Assembly (NCBI GenBank): GCA_947478865.1
Contig: CANJXF010000014.1
Location: 1-64,000 of the forward strand
Source of the DNA: Verrucomicrobiales bacterium
Lineage (GTDB): Bacteria > Verrucomicrobiota > Verrucomicrobiia > Limisphaerales > CANJXF01
Reading direction: 5' to 3'
Length of the DNA stretch: 64,000 bases
Position 1 is the first letter of the stretch. The number at the start of each line of letters is the position of its first letter. Below the pieces are notes generated by a model. The model did not search any database. It was not told the DNA's origin and was given only the letters and a program-made list of their open reading frames with translations. Both the position numbers and the translations under genes were made by a program. This document shows, piece by piece, positions 42,969 to 52,383 of this stretch.

Positions 42969-45900
42969 TTAATGAAAATCGTAGGAGCTGCTGCCCGCTA
43001 GATTTTCATTTTGTAACCGCTCAATGCGCTGCGCCTGAATCAAAATAACCTCGTCCGTATTTTGCAGGTGCCCTTCGATCAGGAGAAACGATTCCTGAGT
43101 AATCAGCAGTCGCAGTTCTTCAAAAAGTTTCGGGCGCACGATCGCATTGCTCATTCCCGTTTCATCTTCCAGCGTGATGAAGACAAAACCTTTGGCGGTG
43201 CCGGGTCGTTGACGGCAAATGACGTTGCCCGCGATGCGGATGATTTCTCCCTGTTTGGCTTTGGGCAAATCGCAGGCGCGCCAGAGGTTGAGCGGCTTGA
43301 GATGCTCGCGCAGCAGCGCCATCGGATGGGGGCCGGTGGTCAAATGCGTGCCATCGTAATCAGCGCGCAGGCGCTCGGCGGAATTCATCGGCAGAAGCGG
43401 CGAATCGCCTTTCTCCTTGCTCCCTTCATTCCACGTTCCGAGTTCGAATAGATTATTCTCGGGAATGTCGCGTTCCACTTCCCAGAGGGCATCGCGACGA
43501 TGTTTCGCCAAATTATTCAGCGCGCCAATCTCCGCGAGCGTCCGCAATTCTTCTTTGTTCAATCGCGTTCGCAGTTTGAAATCCCCGATTGAAGTGAAGT
43601 TCTGTTTCGCGCGTTCTTCCAACATTTTGCTGGCTCGATCGTGGTTGAGGCCCTGCACCACGCAAAAGCCGAGGCGAATGGAATTATCTTTCTCAATCGT
43701 GCAGAGCCATTCCGATTTTCTGGCGCACACGGGGCGAAACGGTTGTCCATGGCGTTTTCCATCTTTGACAATCGTGGCGGAGGAATAAAATCCCATCGGC
43801 TGATTGTTCAGCAGGCTGGCGTAGAATTCCGGCGCGCGATGCGCTTTCAAATACGCCGTTGCGTAAGCCAGATGAGCGAAGCTGATGGCGTGCGACTCGG
43901 GAAAGCCGTAGAGCGCAAACGAAGTCACCGCTCCGGAAACTTCATCAACCACCTTGGGTCCGTAGCCTTTTCGCGCTAAGGCGTCGCGCAATTTCTTCTC
44001 CACCTTTTTCATTTTGTCCTGCGAACGATGGAAGCTCAGCGCGCGCCGCAGCTCCTCTGCTTCCGAAGCGGTGAAGTCGGTCATCTTCATCGCCATTTCC
44101 AGCATCTGTTCTTGAAAGAGCGGAACGCCGAGCGTTCGTTCGAGCACGGGAATTAAATCCGGATGATAATAAATCACTTCCTCCTTTTTCGCGCGGCGTT
44201 GCAGGTAAGGATGCATCAGGTTCCCTTGAATCGGTCCCGGCCGAATGATCGCGACTTCAATCACGAGATCATAAAACTTCTCCGGCTTCATGCGCGGCAG
44301 CGTCGCCATTTGCGCGCGGCTCTCGATTTGAAAAACGCCGATCGTGTCTGCCGCGCGAATCATCTCAAACGTCTTCGGATCGTCTGGAGGAAGATGGCCG
44401 AGGTCCAGCGGATTGCCGCGTTGTTGAGTGAGTTCGATGGAATCCTGAATCACCGACATCATTCCCAGTCCGAGAAAATCCACTTTGATAATCCCGAGCT
44501 GTTCGCAGTCATCTTTGTCCCATTGCGCCACGACCCGGCCCGGCATCGACGCGTTTTCCAGCGGGACAATGGAGCTCAGCTGGTCCTGGCAAATGATCAT
44601 TCCCCCGGAATGCTGACCGAGATGTCGCGGCAGATGTTGACCGGCAATCTGCTGGTAAAGCGTGGCGAACGCCAGCGCGCGGGGATGTTGCGCGGGCAAG
44701 CCGGCCCGCTCCATTTGTCCGACAAGCTCGAGCGTGTGGGGAAAATCGCCGCTGGAAAAAAGATTCGAGAACCGATCCAGCACATCGGTGGAAATGTTCA
44801 ACGCTTTGCCAATTTCCCGTGCCGCGCTGCGGCCGCGATAACAAATCACATTGGCCGTCATCGCCGCGCCGTGTTTGCCGTAACGCTTGTAAACCTCCTG
44901 GATGACGCGCTCGCGCCGGCCGCCGCTCGGCAAATCAATGTCGATATCCGGCCAGGAATTCTTTCGCCCTTCGCTCAGGAAGCGCTCGAACAGCGTGTGA
45001 AATTTCAGCGGGTCGACGTTCGTGATGCCAAGGCAATAACAAACCGAACTGTTGGCCGCGCTGCCCCGGCCTTGCGACAAAATGTTTTGTTCGCGGCAGA
45101 ACTCGACGATGTCCCAGACGATCAGGAAATATCCCGCCACCTTGAGCTTTTGAATGAGTGCCAGCTCGTTGGTGATTTGCTGAAAAACCTTGGACGGAAT
45201 TTTGCCGGCGTAACGTTTCCGCGCGCCCGCCAGGGATTGTTCGCGCAAAAAGGAGTTCGCATCGTGCCCTGGCGGGACCGGATATTTCGGGAATTCGTAG
45301 CCGAGATTGTCGAGAGAAAATTGCAGCCGGTCGGCGAGCCGGGTGGAGTTGTCGATGGCTTCCGGCAAATCGCGGAAAAGTTCGCGCATCTGCCGGTCGC
45401 CTTTCAGAAAGCGTTCGCTGTTTTGCGCCAGCAATTTGCCCGCATTATCGAGATGCACGTGGTGCCGAAGACAGGTGAAAACATCAAGCGCCTGGCGTCC
45501 AGCGGGGTTCGCGTGGAGCACGCCGTTCGTGGCGAGCAGCGGAAGGCGAAACTGCGACGCCAGCTCCACGATCGATTGATTGAGCAGGTCCTCGCCGCGA
45601 AGGTGGTGACGCTGGATTTCGACAAACAAATTTTTGCGGCCAAAGATTTGGAGAAGCCGTTCCAGAACAGTGCCAGTCAACTCGCCGCGGCCTCCACCCA
45701 TTGCTTTCACGAGCGGTCCTTCTTTGTCCCCCGTGAGCGCCACCAATCCTTCCACAAATTCCGGCAGCTCGCCCCAGGCTATGCGGCTCATTCCTTTCTC
45801 GCTGCGAAGATGGGCGCGGGTGAGAAGTTGGCTCAGGTTTTTATAGCCTGTCGGATTTTCCACCAGCACCGGAAGGACGGCGCCGTCTTCCATCGTCAAT

Positions 45901-46097
45901 TCCGCGCCAACGATCGGACGTAGATTGTGTTCCCTGGCCTTTTGAAAAAATCTTGGCGTGCCGTAAAAACCGTCGCGATCGCAAACCGCCATCGCAGGCA
46001 GGCCCAATTGTGCGGCGGCCTCCGCGAGCTGCTCGGGATGCGAGGCGCCGCGCAAAAAGCTGAACGCGCTTCGGGCATGGAGTTCGACGTAGCTCAT
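42969..46097 (-). CDS. dnaE2: error-prone DNA polymerase DnaE2 (ImuC)
   Basis: The 1042-residue C-family polymerase has an N-terminal PHP domain (YVELHARSAFSFLRGASHPEQL), the catalytic PDIDIDLPSG motif with invariant Asp residues, FQEQMLEMAMKMTDF and a C-terminal OB fold (EIIRIAGNVICRQRPGTAKGFVFITLEDE). The length and PHP start match DnaE2, not DnaE1. It performs damage-tolerant mutagenic synthesis together with ImuA and ImuB. It follows imuB by 12 bases on the same strand. Confidence 0.95.
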   Translation of the reverse strand: MSYVELHARSAFSFLRGASHPEQLAEAAAQLGLPAMAVCDRDGFYGTPRFFQKAREHNLRPIVGAELTMEDGAVLPVLVENPTGYKNLSQLLTRAHLRSEKGMSRIAWGELPEFVEGLVALTGDKEGPLVKAMGGGRGELTGTVLERLLQIFGRKNLFVEIQRHHLRGEDLLNQSIVELASQFRLPLLATNGVLHANPAGRQALDVFTCLRHHVHLDNAGKLLAQNSERFLKGDRQMRELFRDLPEAIDNSTRLADRLQFSLDNLGYEFPKYPVPPGHDANSFLREQSLAGARKRYAGKIPSKVFQQITNELALIQKLKVAGYFLIVWDIVEFCREQNILSQGRGSAANSSVCYCLGITNVDPLKFHTLFERFLSEGRKNSWPDIDIDLPSGGRRERVIQEVYKRYGKHGAAMTANVICYRGRSAAREIGKALNISTDVLDRFSNLFSSGDFPHTLELVGQMERAGLPAQHPRALAFATLYQQIAGQHLPRHLGQHSGGMIICQDQLSSIVPLENASMPGRVVAQWDKDDCEQLGIIKVDFLGLGMMSVIQDSIELTQQRGNPLDLGHLPPDDPKTFEMIRAADTIGVFQIESRAQMATLPRMKPEKFYDLVIEVAIIRPGPIQGNLMHPYLQRRAKKEEVIYYHPDLIPVLERTLGVPLFQEQMLEMAMKMTDFTASEAEELRRALSFHRSQDKMKKVEKKLRDALARKGYGPKVVDEVSGAVTSFALYGFPESHAISFAHLAYATAYLKAHRAPEFYASLLNNQPMGFYSSATIVKDGKRHGQPFRPVCARKSEWLCTIEKDNSIRLGFCVVQGLNHDRASKMLEERAKQNFTSIGDFKLRTRLNKEELRTLAEIGALNNLAKHRRDALWEVERDIPENNLFELGTWNEGSKEKGDSPLLPMNSAERLRADYDGTHLTTGPHPMALLREHLKPLNLWRACDLPKAKQGEIIRIAGNVICRQRPGTAKGFVFITLEDETGMSNAIVRPKLFEELRLLITQESFLLIEGHLQNTDEVILIQAQRIERLQNENLAGSSSYDFH
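42971..43010. terminator. inverted repeat at the dnaE2 3' end
   Basis: AATGAAAATC (42971-42980) and GATTTTCATT (43001-43010) are perfect 10-bp complements around a 20-base loop. It overlaps the last codons of dnaE2, and T-richness is limited, so a terminator role is only possible. Confidence 0.25.
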
Positions 46098-46109
46098 GCA
46101 ATGGGGCGC

Positions 46110-47609
46110 TTAATCATACGAGCCTTCCAGGAACCAATCGCCGTCGTGCTCAAAGATGCGAAATAAATTTCCATCGGCAGTTTCGATATCCCATTCGTCG
46201 CGCGACCAAAGTTGTTTTGGTTCCCACCAATGGCCCGAAGAACGGAATGGCCCGTCCGCGTGGGAGACAGCGCCAACGAATTGTTCGCTGTTCAATAGCG
46301 ATGGGAGGCCTCCCCGCATTTCCACAATCGCGGGCAACGGCGGACGAAAACGGCGCAGCGAAAGCGCGGAGGACATTCTCCCCGAGGAATTCAAAGTTGA
46401 GCTCTCAGAACGCTGTTCCGAAGAATTCCGCCTCGAAAAAGTTGGCAACACATCGAAATTCACCGGTTCCATCCGGAATGCGTCGGGACGAAAACTGTTC
46501 TCCACCACGGGTGTTCCGACGCGATCCGCGCCGAGCAGGGAAGTCAATTGCGCGAGGGTTTCGTAAAAATGATTGGGGTCGCGCAACGCCGTTTCGAATA
46601 ATCCAAATTGGAAATGCTCGGGCTTGCCCGGTTTCGCGGCGAGATGCAGCGCCACAATCGGCGACTCGGTTTGCAATGTTTCCAGATGCGTTTGCAGCAT
46701 GCGGAACAGCGTCTCAATGTTTCGCGTGGGCGAGGGGACGCGAAAGCTGCGCTCCAGCTTCTCTCCGGAGCTGAGTTTCAGGTTCAGTTGGATTTCCTGC
46801 GCGACGAGATAAAACAGTTCCAGGCGCAGCGAAAGCTGCTCGATGAAACGCCGCAAAACAAAGAGCAACGGCTGGAGGGTCTCGATTCCGTTCTCAAATT
46901 CCATCGCCTCTTCAAAAACATTTTTCGGCTGAACGACATCAAGCGGGCGAATTGAATTGGCAGAGGCTCGGTCGAACAGTTCCAGCGCTTCGCTGCCGAG
47001 GCGTTCGGCAAGCTTGTCTTTTCCCAGCGCCACAAAATCTCCGAGCGTGTGAATTCCCCAGCGCCGGAGAATGCCCGAAATCTCTTCGGGCGGCTCAATG
47101 CTTTCAACCGGCAGCCGGGAGATGAATTGGCGAGAGTTTTCCACGACGAAAACCGGCTGCGCCATTCGCGCCGCCTGCAAGGCCAGCTCAGGGTTTTCCG
47201 CGATGCCGATTTGCGCGCGCAGATGGAGCGAGGCGAGTTGCATGGCAATTTTTTCGCCCCACGCTTTTTCTTCCGGCAAGGTGAGCCCTTGCAAATCGAG
47301 CGTGCAGATGCCCGGCGCGGTAGCCTCGATGCTCGGCGAAAAAGAATAAGCGGATTGCAGCAAAAGTTCTGTGGCAGCGCTTTCCTGCGCGGCGGAGCGG
47401 TTTCGGAAAATGAGCTGCGGGCAGCGGGCCAGGGCTTGAGTGCTCGTCAAACCTTCGCTGACGCTTTGCGCGCGCGCGGCCGGGGTGAGTTGAAAAACGG
47501 TTTTGGAAAACGGCTCGTCGAGCAGCGCGATGGGCTGAGAAAAGAGTTCCGGCTCGTGCCGCAAAGCCGCTTGCAGGAAAAAATCAGGAATGAAAATGAC
47601 CGCGAACAT
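46110..47609 (-). CDS. imuB: ImuB, catalytically impaired Y-family polymerase-like protein
   Basis: The 499-residue protein has the Y-family fold (AVIFIPDFFLQAAL, then the little-finger-like LSLRLELFY region). However, the catalytic S-x-D-E segment is replaced by SIEATAPGICTLDL, as expected for ImuB, which acts as a hub. ImuB recruits DnaE2 to the sliding clamp and to ImuA. Its ATG overlaps the imuA stop by one base (TGATG), so the two are coupled. The clamp-binding motif was not pinned down by eye. Confidence 0.9.
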   Translation of the reverse strand: MFAVIFIPDFFLQAALRHEPELFSQPIALLDEPFSKTVFQLTPAARAQSVSEGLTSTQALARCPQLIFRNRSAAQESAATELLLQSAYSFSPSIEATAPGICTLDLQGLTLPEEKAWGEKIAMQLASLHLRAQIGIAENPELALQAARMAQPVFVVENSRQFISRLPVESIEPPEEISGILRRWGIHTLGDFVALGKDKLAERLGSEALELFDRASANSIRPLDVVQPKNVFEEAMEFENGIETLQPLLFVLRRFIEQLSLRLELFYLVAQEIQLNLKLSSGEKLERSFRVPSPTRNIETLFRMLQTHLETLQTESPIVALHLAAKPGKPEHFQFGLFETALRDPNHFYETLAQLTSLLGADRVGTPVVENSFRPDAFRMEPVNFDVLPTFSRRNSSEQRSESSTLNSSGRMSSALSLRRFRPPLPAIVEMRGGLPSLLNSEQFVGAVSHADGPFRSSGHWWEPKQLWSRDEWDIETADGNLFRIFEHDGDWFLEGSYD

Positions 47610-48286
47610 CAGCCCGCCTCCACTTTTTCTTCCGCGAGATGCAAACGATGCTGCGTCAGTTCCACTTTTAGTTTTTCCAGCAGTTCAAACGGTTCCGCCT
47701 GGAAATCCCGCAGGGTAAAACGGCTGCTGAGGCCGAGCCGGATTTGCGCGCAGCCAACGGTCGGCTGCGGCGTGATCACGAGGAAAACGGTTGATGTGGC
47801 TTCGGCGATCCGTTGCAATCGATACCACGCCGATGGTGGGATTTTGCGAAGTTGCTTCGCCGGATTGATTGTCAGGTCCAGCAAAACCAACGGCAAATTG
47901 CGATCGCGCAAAATCAAATCCACTGCCTTCATCGCCTCGCCCGCGTGCTGGCATCGGACCCAAAGGAGCCGCGACAATGTTTCTTTTTCAAAGGCGCACG
48001 GATCAAATGAATCATTTCCATCGATCAGCGTGACGATTTGATTTTCCGAGGCGGCCTTCCGCAACAGGGCCGAAATTAACAGCGCGCTCCCGGAATTTTT
48101 TCGCTCGTTGACGAGTTCCGCAATGCCCCCTTTGAGCAATCCGCCACAAAGCAGGGCGTCGATTTGCGCGATGCCAGTGGGCCACACGCGACTTGATCGC
48201 TCGACCGGGTCGGCGGAAAATCGCGTGCCGGGAAATCGTTCCGACAAAAGCCGGCGCAGTTGAATGATTTTTTCGCTTGATGACAT
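47609..48286 (-). CDS. imuA: ImuA, RecA-like component of the mutagenesis cassette
   Basis: The 225-residue protein from the ATG at 48286 (a TTG at 48310 could also serve) has RecA/SulA-like text: AQIDALLCGGLLKGGIAELVNERKNSGSALL (strand-loop region), VTLIDGNDSFDP, LLWVRCQHAGEAMKAVDLILRDRNLPLVLLDL. The Walker A-type loop is degenerate, as is common in ImuA. It leads the imuA-imuB-dnaE2 cassette. I did not find the SOS box reported for this phylum in the 100 bases upstream. Confidence 0.85.
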   Translation of the reverse strand: MSSSEKIIQLRRLLSERFPGTRFSADPVERSSRVWPTGIAQIDALLCGGLLKGGIAELVNERKNSGSALLISALLRKAASENQIVTLIDGNDSFDPCAFEKETLSRLLWVRCQHAGEAMKAVDLILRDRNLPLVLLDLTINPAKQLRKIPPSAWYRLQRIAEATSTVFLVITPQPTVGCAQIRLGLSSRFTLRDFQAEPFELLEKLKVELTQHRLHLAEEKVEAG

Positions 48287-48356
48287 GGTCTCGCTTGGCT
48301 TCTCCAGCAAATTATTATACGGCTCTCCGCCCGCAAATAAACCGGATTTAGCAAAC

Positions 48357-48720
48357 TCACTTTACGACGGCTGCATGGACAACCGCGGTCCAAGCCGCAA
48401 CCTGAGCCACACACACCGCCGGCACAGGGCCCGGGCATCGAGCTTGGCGGTCTTGCGCGCCCCGTTGAGGGCGATGGGGGTGATCAGGAAGGATTGCGCC
48501 CCGGCGGAAACCAGCTGCCGGTGCAAGGTGAAGCCGAACCCGCAGCATTCGCTCACGCCAAAGGCCTGGAGCCGTCCTAGCGGGCCGCCTGCCCCAGGAG
48601 GAGCTGGCCGGACGTTTGAGCATCAGTTTGGTGGGACCGATCACCGGCTGTGGCAGCGGCTGGCGCGGCGATGCTTTCCTTGTGGACGGCCCAACCGATG
48701 TGATGCACTGTTTCGTTCAT
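48357..48720 (-). pseudogene. decayed IS110-family transposase
   Basis: On the minus strand from ATG 48720 the text MNETVHHIGWAVHKESIA resembles the IS110 N-terminus (…IGLDVHKESI…). Further on, in another frame, SECCGFGFTLHRQLVSAG-AQSFLITPIALNGARKTAKLDARALCRR matches the middle of IS110 transposases. The frames do not join, and both the DEDD catalytic domain rest and C-terminal serine domain are absent. This is a remnant lying directly before the broken haloperoxidase gene. Confidence 0.75.
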
Positions 48721-48876
48721 GGGCGCTTGTTTCCTATCTGAGGTTGTGGATGATTCCTTGTTTCAACGGCGGGCCTTTCACCTTCCGGCTCGGCCTGGCT
48801 CACGCCCGGCCACCCGCGTTCTAATGGATCCAAACTCCCTCTTAAACCCTTCGTTAAGCCATACGGTCTAGGTGGC

Positions 48877-50441
48877 TTGGGGTACCCGGATTATCCGAGC
48901 GGGCAGGGCGGATACGTTTACCTCAACTCGCCGTTGGCCACGGACCGCTCCGGCACAAGCGACGGTCAAGGGAATAATCTGGTGGATGTGAATCATTGGC
49001 AGCGGCTCTACATCGTCAATGCCGTGGATCAAAATGGATTTCCAGTCTCGGGCCCCGTGCAAAATTATCTTGGCGCCCAATGGCTGGGAGTTCGACCTTT
49101 TGCCTTGAGCCGCACGGACGCGAGCAAGCCGTGGATTGATCCCGGTCCGCCGCCACTCTTCCCCAGTTCAGTTTTTCGCAGCAACGTCGTGAACGTCATT
49201 CAACGCAGTGCCGAACTTACCCCCGATGATGGCGTGGTGATCAATATTTCTCCGGGCGCATTTGGAAATAATCCTTTGGGAACGGGCAACGGCACCGGCT
49301 ACGCAACGAATCCGGCCACCGGCCAACCGTACGCAGCAAACCTGGTGAAACGCGGCGACTTCGTGCGGGTGCTGGCGGAATTCTGGGCAGACGGTCCCAA
49401 TTCCGAAACGCCGCCGGGGCATTGGAACACAATCGCGAACAGCGTGAGTGACAATCCCAATTTTGTGAAGCGCATCGGCGGAACCGGCCCGGTGCTTAAT
49501 GATCTCGAATGGGATGTGAAAACCTATTTTGCCCTCAACTCGGCCGTCCATGAAGCGGCCTGCGCGGCATGGTCGCTGAAGCGTTATTATGATGGATGGC
49601 GTCCGATGACCGCGATTCGTTATCTCGGCGGGCTAGGCCAATCCACGATCACGAATGATCCATCGTATCATAGCAGTGGCCTTCCGCTGATTTCGAACCT
49701 GATTGAACTGGTCACAACGGCGACGACCAGCAGCGGGCGCCACCTCGGTTTGACCCCTGGTAAAATCGCGCTTTTGACCTGGCCCGGCCAGCCTGCCGAC
49801 CCAACGAATCAATACAGTGGCGTTCGATGGATTCACGCGGATAGCTGGGTGCCCTATCAGAAGAAGAATTTCGTCACGCCCGCTTTTCCCGGTTATATTT
49901 CCGGCCACAGCACGTTCAGCCGTTCCGCTGCAGAAGTTTTAACAGCCATCACGGGATCGCCCTTTTTTCCCGGCGGCATGGGGACTTACACCTCGGTTTC
50001 CAATATTTCGCTCGCGTTTGAAAAAGGACCGAGCCAAACGATCCAATTGCAATGGGGAACCTATTTTGACGCGGCCGATCAAGCCGGACTGTCGCGGATC
50101 TGGGGCGGCTTCATCCGCCCATTGATGACTTCACGGGGCGCATCGTCGGTTCGCAGTGCGGGCAAGGCGCGTGGGCGCTGGCGCAAAAGTATTTCAATGG
50201 CTCCATCCTCAATACGCCGATGAATCTCACCTTCGCCCGGGTGAATTCGTCTCAATGCCAGATTCGTTACGACACCGTTCGCGGCATGTTCTACAAGCTG
50301 CAATCCTGTCCGAGCTTTGGCGAGGCTTTCGCCGATGACGGCGGCGGATTTACACAGGCCATGGATACCTTTTCGGTGCGAACCCAAACCGCCAACGACT
50401 CGGCAAAGTTCTTCCGTGCCGTCAGCGCGGGCGCGCCATAA
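48877..50441 (+). pseudogene. vanadium-haloperoxidase-like secreted protein, 5'-truncated and frameshifted
   Basis: The first frame (TTG start 48877) gives PDYPSGQGGYVYLNSPLATD and continues with family text such as NHWQRLYIVNAV, LNSAVHEAACAAWSLKRYYDGWRPMTAIRY and FPGYISGHSTFSRSAAEVL (the PSGH-like vanadate-binding loop). At 50112 one base is missing: the text moves from frame 1 (WGGF) to HPPIDDFTGRIVGS in the next frame, restoring the active-site His motif and running to TAA at 50439-50441. No signal peptide or true start is seen; the ~100 N-terminal residues appear lost next to the IS110 remnant. A sequencing error could explain the frameshift but not the missing start. Confidence 0.8.
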
Positions 50442-50530
50442 ACGTTTCGATCGTTTGTCTCGGGCGAATCTTCTCGAAGAAAGACTTCATTCGCACGTAG
50501 GCTTCCCCTGATGAAGGTTCGTTTAAACCC

Positions 50531-51367
50531 ATGAATAATTCAGAGCAACGGCGCGCGCTCAGAAGCGCCATCGAAGCCGCGCAAGCCGCGGGCGCGGTGA
50601 TGAAGAAAAACTTCCGCTCGCCCAAAAAAATCAATGAGCAGACCCAATTTGATATCAAGTTGGAACTGGATGTCCGCTGCCAAAAGCTGATTGAGAAAAC
50701 CTTGTTTCGCCATTTTCCGGACGTTTCATTTCTTGGCGAAGAAGGAGATGAGATTGCCAGCGACGCAGACTTTCGCTGGGTCGTCGATCCGATCGACGGC
50801 ACGGTGAATTTCAGCTATGAAATACCTCATTCGTGCGTTTCGATTGCGTTGCAGAGGAGAAAAGCGCGCCGCGCGAAAAGCAAGTCTCCGCAGCATCCAG
50901 ATGCGGCCTACGAAACAATTGTCGGAGTGGTTTACGATCCATTTTGCGACGAGCTTTTTACCGCGATTCGCGGACAGCCCGCGCGCTTGAATGGAAAGAT
51001 TATTCGCGTCAGCAAGCGCAAGAGCCTGGACACAGCGATCGTCTCGCTCGGATTTGGGAAAACCAAAAGCTCGGTCGAAACCACGCTCGTCTATTTCAAC
51101 GAACTCCTTCGACGGGTTCGCAAAGTGCGCATGATGGGCGCCGCGGCGCTGGCCATGGTCTACGTTGCCGCCGGGCGGTTTGATGGCTATGTGGAATCTC
51201 AGATTCGGCTGTGGGATATTGCCGCAGGCGGGTTGATTCTAGAGTGTGCGGGCGGAGAGTTTTGGAACGATCCCATCGAAGGCCACGGCGCACATGCCTA
51301 CCGGATGCTCGCCAACAACGGTTTGCTGCGGGCTCAACTGGAGAGCATTGGTAAAGTTGTCGCTTAA
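50531..51367 (+). CDS. inositol-monophosphatase-family phosphatase
   Basis: The 278-residue protein carries the metal-site motifs GEEGD (69-73), WVVDPIDGTVNF (84-94) and RLWDIAAGGLIL. It would dephosphorylate myo-inositol 1-phosphate, 3'-phosphoadenosine-5'-phosphate or a sugar phosphate; these cannot be distinguished by sequence. A basic insert (RRKARRAKSKSPQHPDA) lies between two core strands. It starts 90 bases after the broken haloperoxidase gene. Confidence 0.9.
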   Translation: MNNSEQRRALRSAIEAAQAAGAVMKKNFRSPKKINEQTQFDIKLELDVRCQKLIEKTLFRHFPDVSFLGEEGDEIASDADFRWVVDPIDGTVNFSYEIPHSCVSIALQRRKARRAKSKSPQHPDAAYETIVGVVYDPFCDELFTAIRGQPARLNGKIIRVSKRKSLDTAIVSLGFGKTKSSVETTLVYFNELLRRVRKVRMMGAAALAMVYVAAGRFDGYVESQIRLWDIAAGGLILECAGGEFWNDPIEGHGAHAYRMLANNGLLRAQLESIGKVVA

Positions 51368-51417
51368 GAAATTTCTGGCCCGCACGGGCGGCACAAATTA
51401 CGAAAGGAGGTTGAGCG

Positions 51418-52326
51418 ATGAACGTTTTTGTCACGGGCGCGACCGGTTTTGTCGGCACGGAAATCGTGCAGCAACTTCGCCAGTCGGGCCATTCCGTTCG
51501 GGTGCTGGTCAGGAGTTTGAACTCCTCATCGAGCCGGCTGCTTGCTTCCACTTACGGCGCGGAGCTGCATCGCGGAAATGTCTTGGACGCCGTCACATTG
51601 AAAGGCGGCCTCGGGGGAATTGATGCGCTAATCCACCTGGTCGGAATCATCAGCGAGCTGGGTGAAAACACCTTCGAAAAGGTCCACACGCTTGGGACGG
51701 AAAACATGGTGAAGGCAAGCTGCGACGCGGGCGTGAAGCGCTTTGTGCTAATGAGCGCGCTGGGCGTTCGTCCGAGCGCAGTGGCGCGCTACCATCGGTC
51801 AAAATGGGCGGCAGAAGAAATCGTTCGCAGCAGTGGATTGGATTTCACCATTTTTCGGCCTTCGATTATTTACGGGCGCGGGGATCACTTCGTAAATCTT
51901 TTCGCGCGCATGTCGCGCTGGTCGCCGGTTCTGCCGGTGATGGGAAGCGGGCAGGGGACGTTGCAACCAATTCGAGTTGAAGACGTGGCGCGCTGTTTTG
52001 TGGGATCGCTCCACGAGCCGCTTGCGATCGGGCAGACTTACGATCTGTGCGGGCCGGATGTTCTGACGATGCCCGTAATTCTGAAAACAATCTGCGAGGT
52101 CATCGGGCGCAAGCGCGGGCAGGTTCGCATTCCTCTGGCGCTGGCGCGCGGGCAGGTGGCATTGCTCGAATTAATTTTCCCGGCGTTTTTGCGAAAAGCA
52201 TCCCCGCTGACGCGCGATCAATTGATCATGCTGGAGGAAAAAACCATCGGCAATTGCGATCCGGCGAAGGCGTTATTTGGAATTGCTCCTCCGCATTTCC
52301 GGGATGGCATTGCGGAATATCTTTGA
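51418..52326 (+). CDS. NAD(P)-binding protein, complex I NDUFA9/NmrA-like atypical SDR
   Basis: The 302-residue protein opens with NVFVTGATGFVGTEIVQQLRQSGHSVRVL (GxxGxxG nucleotide loop). It contains HLVGIISELGENTFEKVHTLGTENMV and ARYHRSKWAAEEIVR, where Tyr/Lys positions match atypical SDRs, then FRPSIIYGRGD. This pattern is typical of bacterial NDUFA9-like proteins, which bind NAD(P)H and have unclear roles. A strong ribosome binding site (AAAGGAGG) precedes the ATG. It follows the phosphatase by 50 bases. Confidence 0.87.
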   Translation: MNVFVTGATGFVGTEIVQQLRQSGHSVRVLVRSLNSSSSRLLASTYGAELHRGNVLDAVTLKGGLGGIDALIHLVGIISELGENTFEKVHTLGTENMVKASCDAGVKRFVLMSALGVRPSAVARYHRSKWAAEEIVRSSGLDFTIFRPSIIYGRGDHFVNLFARMSRWSPVLPVMGSGQGTLQPIRVEDVARCFVGSLHEPLAIGQTYDLCGPDVLTMPVILKTICEVIGRKRGQVRIPLALARGQVALLELIFPAFLRKASPLTRDQLIMLEEKTIGNCDPAKALFGIAPPHFRDGIAEYL

Positions 52327-52383
52327 AGAAAACGGCGCGTTTTCGCCTGTAACGATCTGGCCCTGTTCTGCGTCCATTGATCA

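Noticed and set aside
44163-45923. 586-residue plus-strand frame inside dnaE2
   Set aside because: Antisense to a confident gene; compositionally biased and without recognisable motifs.
48287-48400. SOS box (TGTTC-N4-GAACA, as I recall reported for Verrucomicrobia) upstream of imuA
   Set aside because: No match was found by eye; only AT-rich text is present, so no site is claimed.
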